Assembly: GCF_022436675.1 (NCBI RefSeq)
Contig: NZ_JAKUJZ010000002.1
Coordinates: 374,655-438,654, forward strand
Length of the DNA stretch: 64,000 nt
Origin: Rheinheimera hassiensis
Lineage (GTDB): Bacteria > Pseudomonadota > Gammaproteobacteria > Enterobacterales > Alteromonadaceae
Direction of reading: 5' to 3'
In this document: positions 18,530-35,400 of the stretch, piece by piece
Layout of the letters: every line of letters begins with the position of its first letter
Position numbering within the stretch: position 1 is the first letter of the stretch
Position numbers and translations under genes: made by a program
Notes under the pieces: model-generated
What the model was told of the DNA's origin: nothing
Seen by the model: the letters and a program-made list of their open reading frames with translations, nothing else
Database searches by the model: none

Positions 18530-19684
18530 TTACTCGCTAAAATACCAATAGCCTTGGTTAATTAAGCTGGTCAGCAGCATCAGCCGCTCGGCTGAGTGAT
18601 TAAAATGCAGGTTTTGTTCTGATTGTAACTCAGTGTAGTCGCATAGTAGCTGTGCAGTTAGCAGCTCATTTGGCGGCAAGGTGGTCTGGTCACCGTTAAG
18701 AAACAGCAGAATATCGCTATTGGTATTTTGCTGATAGTAACAGCAACGCAAGCCCCCAGTGCGGCTTAATACTGAGCCTTCTTCCAGGTATTCGCCAATT
18801 TCGTCGACGCCGTAATGTGGGTCAGGCTCGTTTAAATCCAGCTCATGTTTGGCTCGGGTAATTAAACTGCCAAACCAATGCGGTAGCATGGTTTTATCAC
18901 TTACCAGCTGTTGTAATAACTGCTGCACTTTGCTCAGATCATCATCTGTAATAACACCAACCGATTGCGCACTGCTGCGCCCTGCATCGGTGAAACGCTT
19001 ACCCGTGATATCATGATCAATCAGATGATCGGCCAGGCCGGTAAGCAGATCTTTTTGTGCCGGAGCACGAAAACCAACAGAATAATTCAGGCTGTTTTCA
19101 ATGCTGATACCCTCATGCGGGCAGCCGGGCGGAATATACAGAATGTCGCCAGGCTCTGTAATAACGTCGATACAGGCAGTAAAAGGGCTAACCTGCAGCA
19201 AACGCGGGTGAGGGCACAATTGCTTCAGGCTGGTATCTGGCATACCAACACGCCAGTGACGTTTGCCTTCGCCCTGAATAATAAACACATCGTACTGGTC
19301 TAAGTGGGGGCCGACACCGCCGCCTGGAGCTGAAAAGCTGACCATCAGATCGTCAATACGCCAGTTGGGGATAAAACGAAACGGGTCCAGTAGCTTAGCG
19401 GCTTGTGGGTGCCAGTGATCAACGGCCTGCACCAATAAGGTCCAGTCTTTTTCGCCAAAAGCAGAGAAATCTTCAAACGGGCCGGTTTGCATATCCCATT
19501 GTTTATCAACACAGCTGACTATGCGTGACTCAATTTCTTCTTCCAGTGCCAGGCCAGCCAGTTCATCTGCTGTTAGCGGGTCGGCAAAATGTTTAAAACC
19601 GCCTTTAATCAGCAATGGTTTTTTTTGCCAGTATTCATTAAGAAATTCAGTGATGCCAAGTTCAGCCAAATTTAATTGATACAT
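18530..19684 (-). CDS. roxA: Ribosomal protein uL16 3-hydroxylase (JmjC-type oxygenase)
   Basis: Fe(II)/2-oxoglutarate oxygenase that hydroxylates an arginine of ribosomal protein L16 (E. coli YcfD/RoxA). The protein is 384 residues with an N-terminal JmjC domain. The metal-binding triad is visible as His127 and Asp129 (GPHLDQYDVF) and His190 (GCPHEG). RHWRVG and the C-terminal winged-helix-like region also match. AGGA lies 7 bp upstream of the ATG. It is downstream of purB on the same strand, the position it holds in E. coli except that phoPQ, which separate them there, are missing. Confidence 0.9.
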   Translation of the reverse strand: MYQLNLAELGITEFLNEYWQKKPLLIKGGFKHFADPLTADELAGLALEEEIESRIVSCVDKQWDMQTGPFEDFSAFGEKDWTLLVQAVDHWHPQAAKLLDPFRFIPNWRIDDLMVSFSAPGGGVGPHLDQYDVFIIQGEGKRHWRVGMPDTSLKQLCPHPRLLQVSPFTACIDVITEPGDILYIPPGCPHEGISIENSLNYSVGFRAPAQKDLLTGLADHLIDHDITGKRFTDAGRSSAQSVGVITDDDLSKVQQLLQQLVSDKTMLPHWFGSLITRAKHELDLNEPDPHYGVDEIGEYLEEGSVLSRTGGLRCCYYQQNTNSDILLFLNGDQTTLPPNELLTAQLLCDYTELQSEQNLHFNHSAERLMLLTSLINQGYWYFSE

Positions 19685-19695
19685 TTGATATTCCT

Positions 19696-19725
19696 GAGAA
19701 AAAAGGCGCTGAATTCAGCGCCTTT
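19696..19725 (-). terminator. Terminator after purB
   Basis: AAAGGCGCTGAATTCAGCGCCTTT is a perfect 24-base palindrome followed on the minus strand by further Ts. It separates purB from roxA. Confidence 0.85.
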
Positions 19726-19731
19726 AGCCTG

Positions 19732-21749
<2,018 letters not shown>

Positions 21750-21750
21750 A

Positions 21751-22875
21751 TCAGTTCAGAGCCACATCAATAATGCCGCCGCCAAGGCAGACATCGTCAA
21801 GATAAAATACGGCCGACTGGCCAGGCGTTACTGCTTTTTGTGCTGCATCAAACAGTACCGTTACCGTGCCGTCGGCATTGGGAGTTAAATTGCAGGCAAT
21901 ATCCGTTTGGCGATAGCGGGTTTTAACCGTGCAACGCAGCACTTGCTGCGGGCCTTTACGGTCGGTCCAGTGCAGCTGGTTAGCGATTAAACCTTTAGAC
22001 AATAAACCCGGATGGTCATGGCCCTGAGCCACAATTAGCTGGTTGGTATCCAGATTTTTGCCAACCACATACCAGGGTTCATCGCCACCATCGCGCAGGC
22101 CGCCGATACCCAGGCCTTTACGCTGGCCCAGGGTGTGGTACATCAGGCCTTCATGACGGCCAATAATGTCACCGTCGACCGAAACGATATCGCCCGGTTG
22201 TGCGGGCAAGTATTGCTGCAGAAAATCTTTAAATTTACGCTCGCCGATAAAACAAATACCGGTGCTATCTTTTTTATCGTGGGTAACTAAACCCTGCTGT
22301 TCGGCAATGGCGCGTACGGCGGGTTTTTCCAGTTCGCCCACCGGAAACAGCGTTTGTGCCACATGCTCTTCACCAATGGTGTAAAGGAAATAGCTTTGAT
22401 CTTTATTGTTGTCCAGTCCGCGCAATAACTGCCAATGGCCATCAACATAACGCCGCTGTACATAGTGGCCGGTGGCAATATAATCTGCGCCCAGCGCTTC
22501 GGCAGCAAACTCCAGAAAGGCTTTAAATTTAATTTCTTTATTGCACATGATGTCTGGGTTAGGGGTGCGGCCGGCTTTATATTCAGCCAGAAAGTACTCA
22601 AAAACATTGTCCCAGTACTCTGCAGCAAAATTCACCTTATGCAGCACTATACCCAGTTTGTCACAAACAGCCTGTGCATCGCGCATATCTTCAGCGGCAG
22701 CACAGTATTCGTCGTTATCGTCTTCTTCCCAGTTTTTCATAAACAGGCCTTCAACCTGATAACCCTGTTGTAGCAACAGGTAGGCTGAAACGGAAGAATC
22801 TACGCCGCCGGACATGCCGACGATGACTTTTTTACTGCTGTTAGCTGAGCTGTCAGTTAAGCGGGTATTTGGCAT
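21751..22875 (-). CDS. mnmA: tRNA-specific 2-thiouridylase MnmA
   Basis: Forms 2-thiouridine at the wobble U34 of Lys, Glu and Gln tRNAs using sulfur relayed by the Tus proteins. The protein is 374 residues. The PP-loop GMSGGVDSS is at 20-28, and the catalytic cysteine pair is visible as Cys111 ([11 protein letters not shown]) and Cys208 ([12 protein letters not shown]). [13 protein letters not shown] is in the middle domain. It heads the mnmA-hflD-purB operon. The ATG at 22875 has a weak ribosome binding site and the first dozen residues are poorly conserved, so the start could lie slightly downstream. Confidence 0.97.
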   Translation of the reverse strand: MPNTRLTDSSANSSKKVIVGMSGGVDSSVSAYLLLQQGYQVEGLFMKNWEEDDNDEYCAAAEDMRDAQAVCDKLGIVLHKVNFAAEYWDNVFEYFLAEYKAGRTPNPDIMCNKEIKFKAFLEFAAEALGADYIATGHYVQRRYVDGHWQLLRGLDNNKDQSYFLYTIGEEHVAQTLFPVGELEKPAVRAIAEQQGLVTHDKKDSTGICFIGERKFKDFLQQYLPAQPGDIVSVDGDIIGRHEGLMYHTLGQRKGLGIGGLRDGGDEPWYVVGKNLDTNQLIVAQGHDHPGLLSKGLIANQLHWTDRKGPQQVLRCTVKTRYRQTDIACNLTPNADGTVTVLFDAAQKAVTPGQSAVFYLDDVCLGGGIIDVALN

Positions 22876-22943
22876 AACACTGCACTTTTGAAGGCCGGAA
22901 AAACAAGGCGCGGATTATACATTAAATTTATCCGCTGCGCATG

Positions 22944-23399
22944 TTATCGCGTTGGTTGAATCAGTGACAGCGGCAGGCGTACCCCTTGTGTATATAAGCT
23001 GATAGCATCACTGACTAAACGGCTGCGCAGCGGCAATGCTGCTTGCAACAGTTCAGTTGCGCTATACCAGTGCAGAGCCAGAATATCGCTGTCTTGTGGC
23101 TGGTACTGTGCTGGCAGGTTGGTGGGCTCAAACACTATGTTCAGCCTTACATAGCGATGACCATTAGCCGCTTTTAACTGCGAAATACCCAACCAGGCTG
23201 AGGGCTCAAGCGCCAGGCCGGTTTCTTCAAACAGTTCGCGTTTTACTGCGCTAAGCAAATCTTCATCCTGCTCAACATGGCCTGCCGGCTGGTTCAGTAC
23301 CCGCTGTCCGGTTAGTTTATCGCGCTCTTCTACCAGTAAAAATTTGTGCTCAAAATACACGATGGCAGCAACGGTAAGATGTAGCAGTTCTCTGCTCAT
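22944..23399 (-). CDS. nudJ: NUDIX phosphohydrolase NudJ
   Basis: E. coli NudJ (YmfB) hydrolyses HMP-pyrophosphate, thiamine pyrophosphate and nucleoside di- and triphosphates. The protein is 151 residues. The complete Nudix box spans 40-62: Gly40, Glu46, then REL-FEETGL (Arg54, Glu55, Glu58, Glu59, Gly61). It is located between rluE and mnmA exactly as in E. coli, which supports the specific name. Confidence 0.9.
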   Translation of the reverse strand: MSRELLHLTVAAIVYFEHKFLLVEERDKLTGQRVLNQPAGHVEQDEDLLSAVKRELFEETGLALEPSAWLGISQLKAANGHRYVRLNIVFEPTNLPAQYQPQDSDILALHWYSATELLQAALPLRSRLVSDAISLYTQGVRLPLSLIQPTR

Positions 23400-23415
23400 G
23401 GGTTGGTGGCTATCC

Positions 23416-24063
23416 TTATTTAAGATCCATTACGGTAAATTGGCCTGGTGCTAACTGGTTAAGGTGCCAATCGCCAATTTGTGCGCGGATTAGGCGCAAG
23501 GTGGGAAAACCCACCGCAGCAGTCATCCGTCGTACCTGACGGTTACGGCCTTCGGTAATGGTCAGACTTATCCAGCAGGTAGGAATATTAGCGCGCTGTC
23601 GCACCGGTGGCTGACGCGGCCAGACAGCTGGCTCAGGCAAACGTAGTGCTGTTGCGGGTAAAGTGGGGCCATCATTTAACTGCACGCCTGCGCTTAACTG
23701 TGCCAGAGCGTCGTCGCTGATATTACCTTCAAGTTGTACCCAGTAGGTTTTGGCCATTTTATGTTTAGGGTCGCTAATCTGATGCTGGGTTTTGCCACAG
23801 TTAGTTAGCAGTAAAAGCCCTTCGCTGTCGCGATCAAGCCTGCCAGCCGCATACACGTCAGGTATAGTGATATAATCTGCCAGCGTAGCGCGTGGTGGCG
23901 TGCTGTTATCGGTAAACTGACACAGTACGTCAAACGGTTTGTTAAACAGTACTAATACCGGTTGTCCGACCTTGGTCGTATTGCGTTTTTTCGCATATGG
24001 ATTATTTTGCAAATTCGGCCTGCTTCGCAACGGTTTCACTGTATTTTTGTCTCTGAAATTCAT
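23416..24063 (-). CDS. rluE: 23S rRNA pseudouridine(2457) synthase RluE
   Basis: RsuA-family pseudouridine synthase; the E. coli enzyme modifies U2457 of 23S rRNA. The protein is 215 residues. The catalytic motif GRLDRDSEGLLLLT carries Asp77, and the C-terminal signature is EGRNRQVRRMTAAVGFPTLRL. A basic, low-complexity N-terminus (about 1-30) precedes the fold. It lacks an S4 domain, as RluE does. It is divergent from icd and 16 bp upstream of nudJ. Confidence 0.92.
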   Translation of the reverse strand: MNFRDKNTVKPLRSRPNLQNNPYAKKRNTTKVGQPVLVLFNKPFDVLCQFTDNSTPPRATLADYITIPDVYAAGRLDRDSEGLLLLTNCGKTQHQISDPKHKMAKTYWVQLEGNISDDALAQLSAGVQLNDGPTLPATALRLPEPAVWPRQPPVRQRANIPTCWISLTITEGRNRQVRRMTAAVGFPTLRLIRAQIGDWHLNQLAPGQFTVMDLK

Positions 24064-24134
24064 AGGATCCGGCTGCCTATTTTATTGAATGTCATGCTGC
24101 TATACTACCGCCGCTTAGCAACAAATGCGTTTAA

Positions 24135-26441
<2,307 letters not shown>

Positions 26442-26461
26442 GTTAAACTTGTCGGATAAGC

Positions 26462-26488
26462 AAAAGCAGGCATGATGCCTGCTTTTTT
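26462..26488. terminator. Terminator between icd and cspD
   Basis: AAAAGCAGGCA pairs with TGCCTGCTTTT around TGA, followed by Ts on the plus strand. It lies in the convergent gap and can serve both genes. Confidence 0.88.
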
Positions 26489-26518
26489 GTTGGTCTGGGT
26501 TACAGCAAAGCAAATATA

Positions 26519-26737
26519 TTATTCTGTCAGATCGCCGGGCAGTTTAATATTCACAGCGTGTAAGCCTTTAGGGCCTTCAGACAAGTCAAACTCAACGTCT
26601 TGTCCTGCCTTTAGCGTGCGGTAGCCATCCATACTAATGGTTGAATAATGAGCAAAGATATCTTCATCACGGCCATCTTCACGGATAAATCCAAATCCTT
26701 TGGCGTTATTGAACCATTTCACTTTACCGGTAGCCAT
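26519..26737 (-). CDS. cspD: CspD-type cold-shock-domain protein
   Basis: The protein has 72 residues and a single OB-fold cold-shock domain with RNP1 GKVKWFNNAKGFGFIRED and RNP2-like EDIFAHYSTI. In E. coli CspD is induced in stationary phase or starvation and inhibits replication. The assignment to CspD rather than CspA rests on the divergent position next to clpS-clpA, a conserved gammaproteobacterial arrangement, and on the DGYRTLKAGQDVEFD segment. A strong GAAGGA ribosome binding site lies upstream. Confidence 0.9.
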   Translation of the reverse strand: MATGKVKWFNNAKGFGFIREDGRDEDIFAHYSTISMDGYRTLKAGQDVEFDLSEGPKGLHAVNIKLPGDLTE

Positions 26738-26928
26738 ACAACTTACTTCCTTCTCTAAGTTAGCTAAATTCTGTATTCTTAGTCTTTACGGCGGGATTGT
26801 TGTTGATCCCAACAACTAATGTAGATAATTTGACCATGTAGTCAAGTTATTTGCAAAATTAAACTAAAATTTTACCAATATTTAACCCAAAGCTCCTTTG
26901 ATGGAATACGCAGGCATGGCTATAGTTT

Positions 26929-27249
26929 ATGAGCGGAAATAAAGAAGGTAACGTACAACATGGTGGTTTAGAGGAACTGACACGGCAACGTGTGGCTCCG
27001 CCACCGATGTATAAGGTAGTACTGCATAACGACGATTACACCCCGATGGATTTTGTCATCGATGTGTTAAGCCGCTTTTTTAATATGCAGTACGAACAGG
27101 CAACGGAAGTAATGTTAAAAGTGCATTACGAAGGCAAAGGGGTATGTGGTGTTTTTACCGCAGAAATTGCGGAAACTAAAGTGCAGCAGGTGACGCAGTA
27201 TGCGAAAGAGCATCAACACCCGCTGCTCTGTACCATGGAGCGCGCTTAA
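26929..27249 (+). CDS. clpS: ATP-dependent Clp protease adaptor ClpS
   Basis: N-recognin that delivers N-degron substrates (N-terminal Leu, Phe, Trp, Tyr) to ClpAP. The protein is 106 residues with a flexible N-terminal extension (about 1-25). The core has [20 protein letters not shown], the substrate-pocket region, followed by [25 protein letters not shown]. It lies 54 bp upstream of clpA. The ribosome binding site is weak. Confidence 0.97.
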   Translation: MSGNKEGNVQHGGLEELTRQRVAPPPMYKVVLHNDDYTPMDFVIDVLSRFFNMQYEQATEVMLKVHYEGKGVCGVFTAEIAETKVQQVTQYAKEHQHPLLCTMERA

Positions 27250-27303
27250 GGTAAGTCCTGGCATGATTCTGGTGTCGTTACTCAGGTGGATTAGGAGTGG
27301 TGT

Positions 27304-29571
27304 ATGTTAAATAAAGATCTTGAGTTAACTCTGAATTTGGCTTTCAGGTTTGCGCGTGAGCGCCGTCATGAATATATGACGGTAGAACACTTGCTGCTGG
27401 CGTTGCTTGACAACCCGGCCGCAGGCGACGCGCTGCGATCTTGTGGCGCAAATATTGAAAAACTACGGTTGGAACTGGGCAGTTTTATTGATTCAACCAC
27501 GCCAGTGTTACCTGACGGTGAAATGGAGCGTGATACCCAGCCTACATTGGGTTTTCAGCGCGTGCTGCAGCGTGCGGTGTTTCACGTGCAGTCATCCGGT
27601 AAAGCCGAGGTGACAGGTGCTAATGTGCTGGTGGCAATTTTTAGTGAGCAGGAATCACAAGCGGTATATTTACTGAAGAAAATTGATATCAGCCGTCTGG
27701 ATGTGGTGAATTTTATTTCCCATGGAGTAACCAAAACTGAAAAGTTAGAGCAACATGATGAACACTCGGCAGAAGAGGCCGGCGAAACACTAAGCGACGA
27801 AAGTAAGTATCTGGAAAACTTTACCGCTAATTTGAATGTTCAGGCCAAGAACGGCCACATTGACCCATTAATTGGTCGTGAACATGAAGTTGAACGGGCC
27901 ATTCAGGTATTGTGCCGGCGTAAGAAAAATAACCCGCTGCTGGTAGGGGAAGCCGGTGTAGGCAAAACCGCTATTGCCGAAGGCCTAGCGTACCGTATTG
28001 TGCACAAAGAAGTGCCGGAAGTCATTGCTAACGCCACTATTTACTCGCTGGATATGGGCGCCTTGCTGGCAGGTACCAAATACCGTGGCGACTTTGAAAA
28101 ACGGCTGAAGTCTTTGCTAAAAGAGCTGGAGCGTGAAAAGGACGCGATTTTATTTATTGATGAAATTCATACCGTTATCGGCGCCGGTGCCGCTTCCGGT
28201 GGTGTGATGGATGCGAGCAACCTGATTAAACCACTCCTGTCCAGTGGCCGTTTACGTTGTATGGGCTCGACTACTTATCAGGAATTTAAAAGCATTTTTG
28301 AGAAAGACACTGCACTGGTGCGTCGTTTCCAGAAAATTGATGTGGCTGAACCCAGCGTGGAAGATACCACCCGTATTTTGCTTGGCTTAAAAGAGCGCTA
28401 CGAGCAACACCACAATGTGCGCTATACACAAAAGGCAATCCGCGCGGCGGCTGAATTGTCGGCCAAATATATTAATGAGCGCCATTTACCGGACAAAGCT
28501 ATCGATGTAATAGATGAAGCCGGTGCCAGCCAGCGGTTATTGCCGGTATCTAAGCGGAAAAAAGTCATCAATGTGCCGGAAATTGAGCATGTTATTGCCA
28601 AAATGGCCCGTATTCCGGAGAAGTCAGTATCGGCATCAGATAAAGATGTGCTGGCGAATTTAGACCGTAATTTAAAACTGGTGGTGTTTGGCCAGAATGA
28701 GCCAATTGAAGTGCTAACCTCGGCTATCCGCTTGTCACGCTCAGGCCTTGGCAACGAAGAAAAACCAATAGGTAACTTCCTGTTTGCCGGCCCAACCGGT
28801 GTAGGTAAAACGGAAGTAACCAAACAGCTGGCTAAAGCACTCGGTGTAGAGCTGCTGCGGTTTGATATGTCGGAGTACATGGAGCGCCATGCTATCAGCC
28901 GCTTAATTGGTGCACCACCAGGTTATGTTGGCTTTGAACAGGGCGGTTTACTGACTGATGCCGTGTCAAAACAACCGTATTCCGTGGTGTTGCTGGATGA
29001 AATCGAAAAAGCACATAGCGATATTTATAATATACTGCTGCAGGTAATGGACCACGGTACTTTAACCGACAATAACGGCCGCAAGATTGATTTTCGTAAT
29101 GTTGTACTGGTAATGACCACCAATGCCGGGGTACAGGAAACCATTCGTAAATCGATTGGCTTTAAACAGCAAGACCATAGCCATGATGCCTTGTCGGAAA
29201 TAAACCGGACCTTTAGTCCTGAGTTCAGAAACCGCTTAGATGGCATTATCTGGTTTCAACATCTGGGTGCGGACATTATTCTGCAAATTGTTGATAAGTT
29301 TATCTGTGACTTACAGGTACAACTGGATAAAAAGCAGGTATCAATGGAGCTCAGCAGCGCCGCAAGACAGTGGCTGGCTGATAAAGGGTACGATCATGCA
29401 ATGGGTGCTCGGCCAATGGCGCGGGTTATTCAGGAGCAGCTGAAAAAGCCACTGGCGAACGAAATTCTGTTCGGCCGTTTACTGCATGGTGGTGATGTGC
29501 GGGTAGATCTGGTTGATGGTCAGCTAAGCTTTGTTTATCAGACCACTGAAGAAGCTGCACTGGCAGATTAA
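27304..29571 (+). CDS. clpA: ATP-dependent Clp protease ATP-binding subunit ClpA
   Basis: AAA+ unfoldase that partners ClpP. The protein is 755 residues, near E. coli ClpA (758). It has an N-terminal Clp_N domain for ClpS docking (1-150), a first ATPase with GEAGVGKTA near 215 and [10 protein letters not shown] near 285, and a second ATPase with GPTGVGKTE near 497. The C-terminal D2 region contains the ClpP-binding loop region and [16 protein letters not shown] lies upstream of the ATG. It is co-oriented with clpS and divergent from cspD. Confidence 0.97.
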   Translation: MLNKDLELTLNLAFRFARERRHEYMTVEHLLLALLDNPAAGDALRSCGANIEKLRLELGSFIDSTTPVLPDGEMERDTQPTLGFQRVLQRAVFHVQSSGKAEVTGANVLVAIFSEQESQAVYLLKKIDISRLDVVNFISHGVTKTEKLEQHDEHSAEEAGETLSDESKYLENFTANLNVQAKNGHIDPLIGREHEVERAIQVLCRRKKNNPLLVGEAGVGKTAIAEGLAYRIVHKEVPEVIANATIYSLDMGALLAGTKYRGDFEKRLKSLLKELEREKDAILFIDEIHTVIGAGAASGGVMDASNLIKPLLSSGRLRCMGSTTYQEFKSIFEKDTALVRRFQKIDVAEPSVEDTTRILLGLKERYEQHHNVRYTQKAIRAAAELSAKYINERHLPDKAIDVIDEAGASQRLLPVSKRKKVINVPEIEHVIAKMARIPEKSVSASDKDVLANLDRNLKLVVFGQNEPIEVLTSAIRLSRSGLGNEEKPIGNFLFAGPTGVGKTEVTKQLAKALGVELLRFDMSEYMERHAISRLIGAPPGYVGFEQGGLLTDAVSKQPYSVVLLDEIEKAHSDIYNILLQVMDHGTLTDNNGRKIDFRNVVLVMTTNAGVQETIRKSIGFKQQDHSHDALSEINRTFSPEFRNRLDGIIWFQHLGADIILQIVDKFICDLQVQLDKKQVSMELSSAARQWLADKGYDHAMGARPMARVIQEQLKKPLANEILFGRLLHGGDVRVDLVDGQLSFVYQTTEEAALAD

Positions 29572-29603
29572 CGCTAACGCAAATCGCTTTGCAGCAAAAC
29601 AGT

Positions 29604-29625
29604 AAACCCGGCCAAAGCCGGGTTT
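29604..29625. terminator. Hairpin between clpA and infA
   Basis: AAACCCGGC pairs with GCCGGGTTT around a CAAA loop in the convergent gap. The T-tail is weak on either strand. Confidence 0.6.
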
Positions 29626-29656
29626 GTGTTATCTGGCATAATGCAAAAAAGCCGGC

Positions 29657-29875
<219 letters not shown>

Positions 29876-29969
29876 TCAGCGTACTTGCCTCTTAATATTG
29901 GGTGAACCATAAAAAAACTGCGCAGATTGTGCCGAAATCATCGGCATAAGTAAAGCAACAAGCGCTTTT

Positions 29970-30671
29970 TTAGCCAAATGAATGCCATTGTCCCTGAATA
30001 AAACGTTGTTGTGGCAAAAAAGCGGCCTTATAGGCCATTTTCTGACAGGCATTAATCTGATATCCCAGATACAACCAATTTTTTTGATCCCGTCTTGCAC
30101 ATTGCAATAAATACAATACGGCTAAAATACCGGGAGACAATGCACTGACATCGGGATGAAAAAAAGTGTACACCGCCGAGTATGCTTCTGCTGTTTCATC
30201 TACAATCGTTACCGCCACCAATTGCTGCTGATAATATTGTTCCAGATACCGTACTTTTAACCATGAGCAATTTAACATGGCATCCAGTTGGTCCTGTGCA
30301 GGTGGATGCATAGTGCCATCAGCATGTTTATGACAGATATAAGCGGCAAACAGCGGGAAATAATTTGTGCTGGCACGGGTACAAAGTGTGTATTGCCAAT
30401 CCATGCGCTTGGCTTTGTTGAGCAAACGGCGCTGACTGCGGCTGGCAATAAAATCAATATGGCTGATGCGTACAGATTCACAGGAGCGGCATGCCGGGCA
30501 GTGTGGTGTGTAAACCTGCTCACCGCTGCGACGAAAATTAAGTTCAAGCAATTGCTGATAAAGTGCGGCGCTAACGGGCTGCTCCGGCAGCAGAAATACC
30601 AACTGCTCCTGTTGTAGGTCCAGATAGCTGCAGGGGGCAGGTGCTGTCAGGCCAAAACGTAGCTCATGCAT
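29970..30671 (-). CDS. bpt: Aspartate/glutamate leucyltransferase (Bpt)
   Basis: Transfers leucine from Leu-tRNA to proteins with N-terminal Asp or Glu, creating ClpS-recognised N-degrons. The protein is 233 residues of the ATE/Bpt fold. It has an N-terminal cysteine cluster (CPACRSCESVRI near 58-69), the acceptor core with RRLLNKAK, and a C-terminal NWLYLGYQINACQKMAYKA segment. Its start overlaps the aat stop by 8 bp, indicating translational coupling with the other leucyl-transferase. E. coli lacks bpt. Confidence 0.93.
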   Translation of the reverse strand: MHELRFGLTAPAPCSYLDLQQEQLVFLLPEQPVSAALYQQLLELNFRRSGEQVYTPHCPACRSCESVRISHIDFIASRSQRRLLNKAKRMDWQYTLCTRASTNYFPLFAAYICHKHADGTMHPPAQDQLDAMLNCSWLKVRYLEQYYQQQLVAVTIVDETAEAYSAVYTFFHPDVSALSPGILAVLYLLQCARRDQKNWLYLGYQINACQKMAYKAAFLPQQRFIQGQWHSFG

Positions 30672-31386
30672 TGGTACTGTCCAATTCGATCGTGCGTGCT
30701 TGCCAGTGAGATGGCGGCGTTAATTGCAGCCGATAGTGCTGTAACAGTTGCACATAGTCACTGCGAGGCATCTCTTTTGCCCCCAGTTGCATAAGAAACG
30801 GATTAGGTAACTGGCAGTCAATCCAGCCCGGAGCAACCTGTTGCAAATGTTGTTGCAGGGCAACTAATGCCAGTTTGGCGGTATCCGGTAAACGGTTAAA
30901 CATGGATTCACCACAAAACAGGCTGCCTACCAGCACACCGTATAAACCGCCAACTAAGGTGTCTTGTTGCCACACTTCAATACTGTGGGCGTGTCCCTGC
31001 AAGTGCAATTGTAAATAAGCTTGCTGCATTTGGGGCAGGATCCAGGTTGCAGGTTGGCGTGCTCTGGGGGCCGCGCACTGAGCTACTACCTGGGGAAATG
31101 CGGTATTGATACTAAAGCTTAACTGATGGCGGTTAATTTGTTTTCTTAGTGTGCGGTTTAGTTTAAGGCTATCTGGAGCAAAAGCAGCGCGTACAGATGG
31201 GCTCCACCATAAAAGTGGATCGCCTTCACTAAACCAGGGGAAAATAGCATGCGAGTAAGCGTTGATAAGACGGGGTACAGACAAATCACCGCCCATTGCC
31301 AGCAAGCCGTCAGGCTCGGCCAGCGCACGATGCAGCGCTGGAAAGCTGACATCGTGTGCTGATAACTCCGGTAAGTAAATGGTCAC
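30664..31386 (-). CDS. aat: Leucyl/phenylalanyl-tRNA--protein transferase
   Basis: Adds Leu or Phe to proteins with N-terminal Lys, Arg or (in E. coli) Met, generating N-degrons for ClpS-ClpAP. The protein is 240 residues. It has the family signatures EPDGLLAMGGDLS, AYSHAIFPWFSEGDPLLWWSPS, SIEVWQQDTLVGGLYGVLVGSLFCGESMF and DCQLPNPFLMQLGA. It starts at a GTG (31384-31386), 13 bp after trxB, and overlaps bpt. Confidence 0.96.
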   Translation of the reverse strand: MTIYLPELSAHDVSFPALHRALAEPDGLLAMGGDLSVPRLINAYSHAIFPWFSEGDPLLWWSPSVRAAFAPDSLKLNRTLRKQINRHQLSFSINTAFPQVVAQCAAPRARQPATWILPQMQQAYLQLHLQGHAHSIEVWQQDTLVGGLYGVLVGSLFCGESMFNRLPDTAKLALVALQQHLQQVAPGWIDCQLPNPFLMQLGAKEMPRSDYVQLLQHYRLQLTPPSHWQARTIELDSTNA

Positions 31387-31399
31387 AGGCGCGACCTGT

Positions 31400-32371
<972 letters not shown>

Positions 32372-32477
32372 CTACGTAATTAACAGCGGTAATGGCGACG
32401 ATTCTAAAAGAATGCAACCCCAAGCGAAAGTGGCGCCTGACATTTAATCTGCGTCGTACTGTAAAGCCTGGCTTGCT

Positions 32478-35400
32478 ATGCTATGGTTAGTTTGCGCCGC
32501 TTACTTTAACTGCTTTAATATTAGCTGCTTGGATTGTCAGATAGTGTCGGGGGGCATTTTGCACGGTCAGAAAATAGGGATAGTTTTCATTGTGCGCTGT
32601 ATGTTGGTGTTGCTGGCGTATTGCACCGGCGCATCGGCTGAACAGCACTATGTTCGCATCGGTGTTGACGATGGCCTGCCCAATGCCACTATCTACAGTG
32701 TTAAACAAGATAGCACCGGCTTCTTGTGGCTGGGTTCTACTAACTCGGGTTTACTGCGCTACGACGGCTACCGCTTTGTCGAATTTGCGGTGCTCACCGA
32801 TACCGAATTACAACGTCATCAAACACCTGATGTTGGTGTTGTACTGATCGATCACGCTGATAATATCTGGGCCGGCACCTGGGGGCTGGGGCTGTCAAGG
32901 CTGGATGCCCAAACCGGGAAGTTAACCCGTTACACCAGCGATAACGGATTGGCTGGAAACCAAATTCAGGGTCTGATGCAGGACGCCGATGGCAATATCT
33001 GGGTGGGCACTACATCTGGTTTGAGCCGGATAGATGCTCAGTTTCAGATCACGAATATCGGCCAGGCAGGGCTTGAGCAATCACTGGCAGATCAGCGGAT
33101 CTGGAGTTTAACCCAAACACCTGATGGCGTGATCTGGATTGGTACCTCTGCCGGTTTACACAGTTGGCAGCAAAATGACGGTTTGAGTAAGGTATATCAG
33201 TTAGTTAATCATGCAGATAAGGCACTACCCGGTAATTTTAGCCGGGATAATGAAATACGAGCGGTGTATGCCCTGGGGCAGCAGTTATGGATTGGCAGCC
33301 GCCAAGGGCTGTTTCTGTTCAACGACCAGCAACAGTTTGTGCCGGTGGCTTTATCTCAACGCGGCGAAGCCGAGCCATTGATTAACATCCTGTCATCTGA
33401 CGACACAACCAACGATCTGCTGATAGGCAGTTACAGCGGCTTGTACCGTTTGTCGCCAAGTCATCAACCAGGGCATAGCGTACAAAAAGCAGAGCTGAGT
33501 AATGTCAATATACGCAGTATTTTGCATGATAGCTCCGGTGTGTTGTGGCTGGGATCGCGGGAAAGCGGTTTGTTTCGCAATATTTTATCCACTAAGGCAT
33601 TTGATGATATCAGTGCCTTCTCTGCAGCGCTTGGCGCACAAAAAACATTTTCTGTTACCGCTATTTTTAAACAGCCAGATGCGCTTTGGCTTGGTAGTCC
33701 CGATGGTATATACCATGTTAACCTGCCGGAAGGAGATTTTCAGTTCTTCCGAATAGGTAGCAGAGTTAATGCTATAGCTGCCACTGCGCAAGGCGATGTT
33801 TATGTTGCCTCTGATATTGGCTTACTAAAGTATAATGGCACGGCGGAACTGGAAAAAATCGATGAGCCATTTGAATTGGCTAAAGTTGTCAACCGCAATG
33901 TAAGAGATTTACATATTGATTCTGCCGGTAGGTTTTATCTGGGTATGTGGGGAGAGGGAGTCATAGCCTGGCAGCCTGAAACTCAGCAAGCCAAACGTTG
34001 GTTAACCCGGTTGTCAGATAATATGGTGGGCAATACAGTACAAAAACTGTTTATTGGTTCTTCGCAGCAGCTATGGGTGGCAACACGTTACAGCGGGCTG
34101 TTTCAGATAGATCTGGCTACAAATAAAGTCACACAGCACAGCACAACGGCTACATCAGGCATAAAGCTGCCGCACAATGATATTCACTGTGTTAGTGAAT
34201 ATGCTGAGCAACTGGCGGTTTGTACCCGTGAGGGGTTATTGCTGGTAAACCTGGCGACAGATGAGCAGAAGTTGCTGACAACACAGGACAGTTTACCGGA
34301 CAATGATATTCTGGGGGTGTTGCAGCAAGAACAAAAACTGTGGGTTATGACGCCGAAAGGTTTGGCGTTAAGGCCGGCCGGACAGCAGCATTTTATTCAC
34401 TATAACCGCAATGATGGCATGGTAAGCTCTGAGCTAAATACCAGCGCGGTATTTGCCGACGACAGCAGTATTTTATTTGGTGCTATTGCCGGGTTAGTAG
34501 TGGTAAAACCTGATCAGTTGCAGAGCAACCAGAGAATACCAAATCCGGTGCTATCAGCGTTGGTGATTGACTACCAGCTATTGCAAACAAAACCGCATAA
34601 GCAACCTTGGGATATCATAAGTTTGTCGCCGGATCAGCATACGATGAACTTTGAATTCAGCGCTCTGGACTATCAGGACCCACAGCGTAACCAGTTTCAA
34701 TATCAGCTTGAGGGTATTGATAAAGGCTGGGTTGTTACTAATGAACGCAATAGTGCATTTTACGCTAACCTGCCGGTGGGCACTTATCCGTTGTGGCTTA
34801 AAGCGTCCAATAACCATGGTGTTTTCAGCGAGCCCGTTAAAGTGGCAACCTTAAGTGTTATGCCGCACTGGTGGCAGCAAAACTGGGTGATTTATTCGCT
34901 TGTGGCACTGGTAAGCCTGCTGCTGTGGTTGATGCATCAATATCGTTTACGCCACGTGCGGCAAATAAACCGCTTGCTTCAGGCCGCAGTAGAGAATAAA
35001 GCTAAAGCACAAACCGTGTTAGAAACCCGTGTTACTGAACGAACCCAGGCACTGGAGGAAAGCTCTGTTACGCTGTCGCTGCGCACACGGCAGCTGGAGC
35101 GTAGTCTGGATGAGCTGGCTAAAACCAATCAGGAGCTGAAACGGCTGGATAAACTAAAAGATGAGTTTATTGCCACCGTAAGCCATGAATTACGCACACC
35201 GCTTACTGCGATACGGGGCGCTATAGGGCTGATAGCGCAAAAGGTGGTCGCTGCCGATTCTGCGCTTTACCAGGACATGCTGCAAACTGCCCAAACCAAC
35301 AGTGAGCGGCTGGCTCAGTTGATTAACGACTTACTGGATTTACAAAAATTTGCTGCAGGCACCTTCACGCTGAATATCACCCGGCTTGATATTAGCGCGC